This document shows positions 41,810 to 45,775 of a stretch of DNA of 45,775 nt, piece after piece. A program made the translations under genes and the position numbers. The stretch's first letter is position 1. Every line of letters begins with the position of its first letter. The stretch lies in NCBI GenBank assembly GCA_964641125.1, contig CAZXMO010000019.1:1-45775 (forward strand). Reading direction: 5' to 3'. The notes beneath the pieces were generated by a model. It was not told where the DNA came from. It did no database searches and worked only from the letters and a program-made list of their open reading frames with translations. The stretch comes from JBKHAJ01 sp964641125. Its GTDB lineage: Bacteria > Spirochaetota > Spirochaetia > SPDA01 > CAZSGZ01.

Positions 41810-42262
41810 TAATGTCTCCACAGTCTCTTCGATATCCTTCTCCCGCTCTTTGCTCGACCAGAAGACCATCTCCGAACGGACGACGTCGCCTCCCTTCTCC
41901 TCGCAGTACCGGGCCATTTGCCGGACCGCCCGGTTGCCTCCGGTCCATCGTCCGGGAAGCTGTTTGGTGACGAGGAGGACGATCTTCTTTCCCTCGAGGC
42001 TGGGTATCTGGGCAAGGTAGGACTTCATCGCTACGGCGAGGGAAAAGGCCTGCACCGGGGAGGCGAAGACAACCGCGTCGTAAGGAGTCGGGTCCGGCTT
42101 GGATGTGAACGAGACCGACTTCATGCCGGGGTGCACCTCACCTTCGGGTTCGATTTTCTCGATCGATACGGAATGTCCCTTGGAGGAGAGTTTCCCGGAC
42201 AGCTTCTCCGCCACCTCCGCGGTGTGCCCGGTTTGAGAGTAGACTAGGATACCGATATTCAT
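41795..42262 (-). CDS. Flavodoxin family protein
   Basis: A 155-residue single-domain FMN protein for one-electron transfer. The FMN phosphate loop is YSQTGHTAEVAE (SxTGxT type), and VVFASPVQAFSLAVAMKSYL supplies the second flavin contact region. The length is typical of short-chain flavodoxins or flavodoxin-like NAD(P)H:quinone proteins. ATG 42262 (MNIGILVY) is preferred over ATG 42268 because AGGAG is 6 nt from the former and directly abuts the latter. The gene stands alone with its own terminator. Confidence 0.85.
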   Translation of the reverse strand: MNIGILVYSQTGHTAEVAEKLSGKLSSKGHSVSIEKIEPEGEVHPGMKSVSFTSKPDPTPYDAVVFASPVQAFSLAVAMKSYLAQIPSLEGKKIVLLVTKQLPGRWTGGNRAVRQMARYCEEKGGDVVRSEMVFWSSKEREKDIEETVETLSAAF

Positions 42263-42295
42263 GTTCATCTCCTGTGTATAAGCTTATCAGTTTCT

Positions 42296-42301
42296 AGTAT
42301 A
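42296..42301 (-). promoter_or_regulatory. Probable -10 box of the flavodoxin gene
   Basis: TATACT on the minus strand (42301-42296), 33 nt before the chosen ATG. The -35 region is unconvincing (TGATTT at 17 nt). The gap 42263-42361 is AT-rich and otherwise shows only the ribosome binding site. Confidence 0.35.
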
Positions 42302-42361
42302 CGATACGAAAGGTTAAAAAATCATTAGTTTCGGAAAAAATTTCTATCAGCCGCCGGCTTC

Positions 42362-43399
42362 CTAAAACGAGAGAGTTTTTCCCCGAGGCGGCGCGGCAGT
42401 TTCGGGAAACTTCGGGAAGAAGCAGAAATCACGTTCTTTCCTCTGTTTTCGATGTATCTTCCTAACTTCTTTCAATCCCGCGAAGAAGCCCTTCGAGGGG
42501 GCCGGAACGTCGTGCTCGATGGCCTTATGCAGCTTGTGCAGCCGATAAAAGGGGACCGCCGCGTACATGTGATGCTCCACGTGGTAGTTCATCCGCCAGT
42601 AAAGAAAGCTGACCAAAGGACCCGCCTTGAAGGTGCGGGCCACTACGCGCCAGTCCTCGTTGTCGGGGCAGAGGCCGTGGTGCTGTAGGATCTCCGTTCC
42701 ATGGGCCAAAAAGGTGGCGAAGAAGTAGGAGAAGGTCACCATGAAGATGAGGATCCAGAGCTGAAAGTAGATAAACAGACCGAGCAGGATTATATGCCCG
42801 ATGACCATGATACGGGCCCAGCGGATCATCTTTTTCCTCTCCTCGCTGCCTTCGGGAAAGAGGGGATCCCAGAAGAAGAAATCCACGTCCCCGCGGCCGA
42901 AGAAGTGGGCCAGATCGGTGAGCATGATCATCTTGAACTTTCCCCAGTCGAAGGTGAACCAGCTCAGGTAGTCCCAAAAGTTATAGGGATCCTTCCCGAT
43001 GATGACCTCGTAGTCCCTGCCCCGGTGGGTGGTCAGTTGATGGTGCTTCATGTGGCTGACCCGGAAATGGTAGGGGTTGTTCCAGGTGAGAAAGCTGAAC
43101 AGGAAGTAAAACACCTCGTTAAGCCACTTCGTCTTGAAAGGGGTTCCATGACTCATCTCGTGGACCGAGGCCTCCATTCCCATGTAGCTCGCGAACACCG
43201 CGTGGAAGTAGGCCACAAGCGCCATGGGCAGCCACATCTGCCTCAGGAAGAGGACTACTCCGGCATAGATAAGCCCCGCGTATATAACCAGGAAGGCCCC
43301 GACCTGCAGCAGTCCGGGAAGGTCCCTCCGTTTTGTCAAACCTTTGAGGACCTCTCTGTCGAGTTGAGTCCTGTACCAGTCGATTCTTTGCTCTGTCAT
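42362..43399 (-). CDS. Membrane fatty-acid desaturase
   Basis: Di-iron integral membrane desaturase of 345 residues. The three histidine boxes are HEMSH (H80, H84), HMKHH with a further HQLTTH (H116, H119, H120, H125), and HVEHH (H273, H276, H277). Four hydrophobic helices lie around residues 30-75 and 195-232, in the usual two pairs. Desaturases need oxygen and an electron donor, such as a ferredoxin or flavodoxin; the adjacent flavodoxin may be relevant but this is only inference. A promoter with consensus TATAAT ends 6 nt before ATG 43399, so the mRNA is predicted leaderless. Related hydroxylases or carotenoid ketolases share the boxes. Confidence 0.87.
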   Translation of the reverse strand: MTEQRIDWYRTQLDREVLKGLTKRRDLPGLLQVGAFLVIYAGLIYAGVVLFLRQMWLPMALVAYFHAVFASYMGMEASVHEMSHGTPFKTKWLNEVFYFLFSFLTWNNPYHFRVSHMKHHQLTTHRGRDYEVIIGKDPYNFWDYLSWFTFDWGKFKMIMLTDLAHFFGRGDVDFFFWDPLFPEGSEERKKMIRWARIMVIGHIILLGLFIYFQLWILIFMVTFSYFFATFLAHGTEILQHHGLCPDNEDWRVVARTFKAGPLVSFLYWRMNYHVEHHMYAAVPFYRLHKLHKAIEHDVPAPSKGFFAGLKEVRKIHRKQRKERDFCFFPKFPETAAPPRGKTLSF

Positions 43400-43405
43400 A
43401 TCATT

Positions 43406-43434
43406 ATTATAATCAATTTTGTAATGTATGTCTA
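43406..43434 (-). promoter_or_regulatory. Sigma-70 promoter of the desaturase, leaderless, inside the GH26 gene end
   Basis: On the minus strand: TAGACA (43434-43429), 17 nt spacer, consensus TATAAT (43411-43406), 6 nt, ATG 43399. The -35 box lies in the last codons of the upstream gene. Confidence 0.7.
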
Positions 43435-45611
43435 CGAATATTTGGGCGGAAGCCGTCGAATCCATCCAGAGGCAGGTGCTTCCCGAGGGTCAGCTCCCGG
43501 TGGGTTTCGAGGATAAATTCATAAACCGATTCGGCGCCAGATCCCGTCGGGGCCGGAGCGGACTGAAGAATTCGGCGGACCTTCGGCGTGAAGGGGGGAT
43601 CCTCCGAGTCGATCCGGATTAATCCGCTTCGAAAATCGGTCCAATAGGGATCGGGGAGCTCGTTCCCGGTGAGGATTCCCTCGATGATCTGGGAGAAGAG
43701 CTCGCCCAAGTCCTCGGGCATCCCCGCGGCGATGATATCGGGGTCCACTTCCCGGGAAAGGGAGTTGCTGAAGGCGCAGATCACCCCGTCGTCCTCCGCG
43801 GCCTCCCGGAGGGCGTAGATGATATCCTGCCAGGAAGCGACCTGGTTGAAGACATCACACCCGCGGGAAGCGAGACGGCGGATCGCTTCCTCGTCTCTGC
43901 CCTCCGAGGCTATAAAGAGTACTTCCGCGGAGCCGTTGACCTCAGCGACACCCAGTGCGAATTCGTTGACATTCTCGATGTTCCACCCGTCTTCGGAATG
44001 GGCCACGTATCCGATCTTTCCCGTCCGCGTAACGGCCCCCGCGGCTATTCCAATCAGGTAGTCCCAGCCAGTGTCGTTGACTCCGTAGGTACGGATGTTG
44101 GGAAGCTCTTCGAAGACTGGGTAACCCGCCGGTGTGACAAAGATGACCTCCGGGTATTTCCGGGCGGCCCGGATAAAGTGATCCCCGGATTCATCGTGTT
44201 GATTGACGAAGATTATGGAGCAGTCTTCCTCTTCGACGAGGCGTGTGACGGCGTTGCCGAGTCGGTAGACGTACAATCCTCTCACCGGCACGATTTCCGC
44301 TCGATCGGAAAACTTTCCGGATACGGTCCGTACAGCCGTCTCGAAATAGTCGGGGACACCCAGGACGTATCCCGGGGTGAAGTCGATAAAACCCACCCTG
44401 ACCTTGGAGGTTTCATCCCCCGAACCCGCCGAAGGATCGGGTGCTTCGGGCTCTTCGGTCAACGGGGACGGAGTACGGGGAAAGTCTACGTCCTCGAGGG
44501 ACGCAATCAGGGGATGTGCGAAGAGCTCCTCCAGGTCCGGGAGCTGCTCCATTGCCATAATCCCGTATTTTCCCCAGGAGGACCAGGACAGCCAGTAGAC
44601 GGCCTCCGGGAAATGATTCTCCATGGCATCGGAGATACGGGTCAGATTCCAGGTAAGGTTCCTCTCGGTGGGAGGAAAATCGCCGCCGAGCTCCCCGAAT
44701 CCGACGGGCTTGCCGAGCTCGACCATCGCGGTGTAGTTGCCCCGATAGCGGTCTCCGAGATCGTGCTCATAGAGGTCTAAGGCGTTGATATCGACGTACT
44801 CTCCGCCGGGATAGTACCGATGCGGACCCTGCTTGAAGAAGAGCTCACGCCTGAGGGGACTCGGGGAATAGACCCACAGAATATTGTGGACCCCCTTCGA
44901 TTCACGGAGATAGGTATGCCAGTACCGCCACATCTGCTTGAACTCTTCGGCCTTTTCCGAATACCACCAGAACCAGCCCCCGTTCACCTCATGAAAGGGA
45001 CGAAACAAAACGACAACTCCGTGCTTCTGCAGCTCTATGAGCCGCTCCGCCACAGCATCGAATTCAGTACGGAGCCGGGAATATGCATCCGTTCCCGGGG
45101 TATAACAGTCGGAGTAGCTTCCGGAACCCCGGCCGGTATCGTGCACTTCACCTCCTGTCCAGGGATTGGGAAAATTGAGGTGAAGGGCGACAAGCCCTCC
45201 CGCTTCCCAGTGTTTCCGGAGAACCTCGTTCTTACGCTCGGCATCGATAAAGAAATTTTCCCAAATACTCGCATAGTAGTCGGTTTCGATAAGCGCGGGG
45301 AGCTTCCCGGTCCGCCGTTCAATACCCCCGGCATAGTCGTAGTACCCCTGAGGGCCGTCGTAGCAGCCTATCTCCTGTCCGGAGAGGACCCGTTTCCCGG
45401 GCTTATCGGGCAGGGTATAGAGCCACCGGAGGAGGGACTTGGCATTATCGATGGCCTGGGGATCGGAGGTCCCCGTATAGGTGATGGTTCTGTCCGGAGA
45501 AGGGGCGCCCGCGCATCCCATTGTTAAAACAACCGCTGTACTGATGCAGAGAGTAAGAACCAAAAAAAGTCCTATGTGCCGAGCTGTGCGGTAAATTGTG
45601 TAGTTTTTCAT
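43413..45611 (-). CDS. GH26 mannanase fused to a BMP-family ligand-binding domain (lipoprotein)
   Basis: A 732-residue predicted lipoprotein: signal with lipid Cys33 (LTMGC). Residues about 50-370 are a GH26 glycosidase, the family of beta-mannanases. The acid/base Glu208 is in FRPFHEVNGGWFWW and the nucleophile Glu307 in GFGELGGDF. An acidic Pro-rich linker (about 375-400) leads to residues about 403-700, which resemble the basic-membrane-protein family of substrate-binding proteins (PnrA/Med/TmpC type): VGFIDFTPGYV, DYLIGIAAGAVTRTGKIGYV, NEFALGVAEVN. Both halves look intact. It has its own promoter. No ABC transporter is adjacent. It could tether mannan cleavage to ligand capture or sensing at the cell surface, but the ligand is unknown. 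Confidence 0.85.
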   Translation of the reverse strand: MKNYTIYRTARHIGLFLVLTLCISTAVVLTMGCAGAPSPDRTITYTGTSDPQAIDNAKSLLRWLYTLPDKPGKRVLSGQEIGCYDGPQGYYDYAGGIERRTGKLPALIETDYYASIWENFFIDAERKNEVLRKHWEAGGLVALHLNFPNPWTGGEVHDTGRGSGSYSDCYTPGTDAYSRLRTEFDAVAERLIELQKHGVVVLFRPFHEVNGGWFWWYSEKAEEFKQMWRYWHTYLRESKGVHNILWVYSPSPLRRELFFKQGPHRYYPGGEYVDINALDLYEHDLGDRYRGNYTAMVELGKPVGFGELGGDFPPTERNLTWNLTRISDAMENHFPEAVYWLSWSSWGKYGIMAMEQLPDLEELFAHPLIASLEDVDFPRTPSPLTEEPEAPDPSAGSGDETSKVRVGFIDFTPGYVLGVPDYFETAVRTVSGKFSDRAEIVPVRGLYVYRLGNAVTRLVEEEDCSIIFVNQHDESGDHFIRAARKYPEVIFVTPAGYPVFEELPNIRTYGVNDTGWDYLIGIAAGAVTRTGKIGYVAHSEDGWNIENVNEFALGVAEVNGSAEVLFIASEGRDEEAIRRLASRGCDVFNQVASWQDIIYALREAAEDDGVICAFSNSLSREVDPDIIAAGMPEDLGELFSQIIEGILTGNELPDPYWTDFRSGLIRIDSEDPPFTPKVRRILQSAPAPTGSGAESVYEFILETHRELTLGKHLPLDGFDGFRPNIRRHTLQN

Positions 45612-45620
45612 AACAGTAAT

Positions 45621-45649
45621 ATTTTGAGATATGAATGAGGAGATGTCAA
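45621..45649 (-). promoter_or_regulatory. Sigma-70 promoter of the GH26-BMP gene, near-leaderless
   Basis: On the minus strand: perfect TTGACA (45649-45644), 17 nt spacer, CAAAAT (45626-45621), 9 nt, ATG 45611. The predicted leader is about 3 nt, and there is no Shine-Dalgarno. Confidence 0.6.
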
Positions 45650-45671
45650 CAAAATAAATTAAATGATAGAA

Positions 45672-45775
45672 TTATCGAATACTGGGCTGGATGTCTGCAG
45701 GTTCGGTAATCCGGTATCGGTACGGTGCTTCCCGGTCTTCCGGTTCCGCGTAATCGATTCCGACACGGGGTGTTG
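45672..45775 (-). CDS. C-terminal end of a probable 3-methyladenine DNA glycosylase (partial)
   Basis: A minus-strand frame enters from the right edge and ends at TAA 45674-45672. Its 33 residues begin TPRVGIDYAEPEDREAPYRY. This matches the end of the AAG/MPG family, where PRIGIxxAxxxxxxPWRF is conserved, so an alkylated-base excision enzyme is likely. Only the last segment is visible and the call rests on that one motif. Confidence 0.55.
   Translation of the reverse strand, partial: TPRVGIDYAEPEDREAPYRYRITEPADIQPSIR

Noticed and set aside
1..45775. tRNA, rRNA, CRISPR, insertion sequence or prophage
   Set aside because: No tRNA-like T-loop/acceptor pattern, spaced direct repeats, transposase or phage gene was found on either strand.

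Overview
The window comes from a spirochaete of moderately high GC (roughly 55-60 % by eye), most likely a free-living, anaerobic or facultative member of the Spirochaetales; I cannot name the genus. The reasons are the bacterial V/A-type ATPase operon in place of an F-type one, a short alanyl-tRNA synthetase without the usual C-terminal region, a HisG-short/HisZ pair, and TPR proteins of spirochaete style. Genes are tightly packed. No rRNA, tRNA, CRISPR array, insertion sequence or prophage is visible, and no gap without a gene exceeds about 300 bases.

Layout. 1-5.3 kb: end of an unknown gene, a site-2 protease with CBS domains behind a textbook sigma-54 promoter, a TrkH/TrkA potassium transporter, and a paraoxonase-like lipoprotein. 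5.4-12.9 kb: alaS (+), then a minus-strand block of rlmN, two TPR genes and the histidine genes hisB-hisG-hisZ, a 53-codon ORF, and rsmD. 13.0-22.5 kb: the V-ATPase operon (G/H-C-I-K-F-E-A-B-D), continuing into a UspA protein and a PtsN-like EIIA protein. 22.6-28.7 kb (-): recG, a YggT membrane protein and dnaE. 28.7-36.4 kb (-): a short surface-polysaccharide cluster (Wzz-like, NusG paralogue, sugar dehydratase, aminotransferase) followed by a three-subunit xanthine-dehydrogenase-like enzyme whose molybdenum subunit has lost its signature motifs. 36.5-40.3 kb: histidine kinase, HExxH protein, diguanylate cyclase, tiny lipoprotein. 40.3-45.8 kb: a secreted selenoprotein MsrA, methyltransferase, flavodoxin, fatty-acid desaturase, a GH26 mannanase fused to a BMP-family binding domain, and the end of a 3-methyladenine DNA glycosylase.

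Most notable: (1) msrA at 40300-41100 is read through an in-frame UGA at the catalytic position (GUFWG) with a hairpin just downstream, so it encodes a signal-peptide-bearing selenoprotein that ordinary gene calling truncates. (2) The 732-residue lipoprotein at 43413-45611 joins an intact GH26 glycosidase to a basic-membrane-protein type ligand-binding domain. (3) Many genes with their own promoter (alaS, the 53-codon ORF, rsmD, dnaE, the diguanylate cyclase, methyltransferase, desaturase, GH26 fusion, and less clearly the HExxH gene and msrA) have a sigma-70 -10 box ending 5-9 nt before the start codon and no Shine-Dalgarno, which predicts leaderless mRNAs; genes inside operons usually do have ribosome binding sites. 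(4) The xanthine-dehydrogenase-like Mo subunit is degenerate while its FeS subunit is intact.

How the genes work together: the V-ATPase operon may tie ion pumping to stress and PTS-type signalling through its last two genes. The NusG paralogue probably acts as a dedicated antiterminator for the polysaccharide operon. Envelope functions (site-2 protease, histidine kinase, diguanylate cyclase, secreted MsrA, desaturase, mannan-degrading lipoprotein) dominate the rest. All assignments are from reading the sequence; none was checked against a database.
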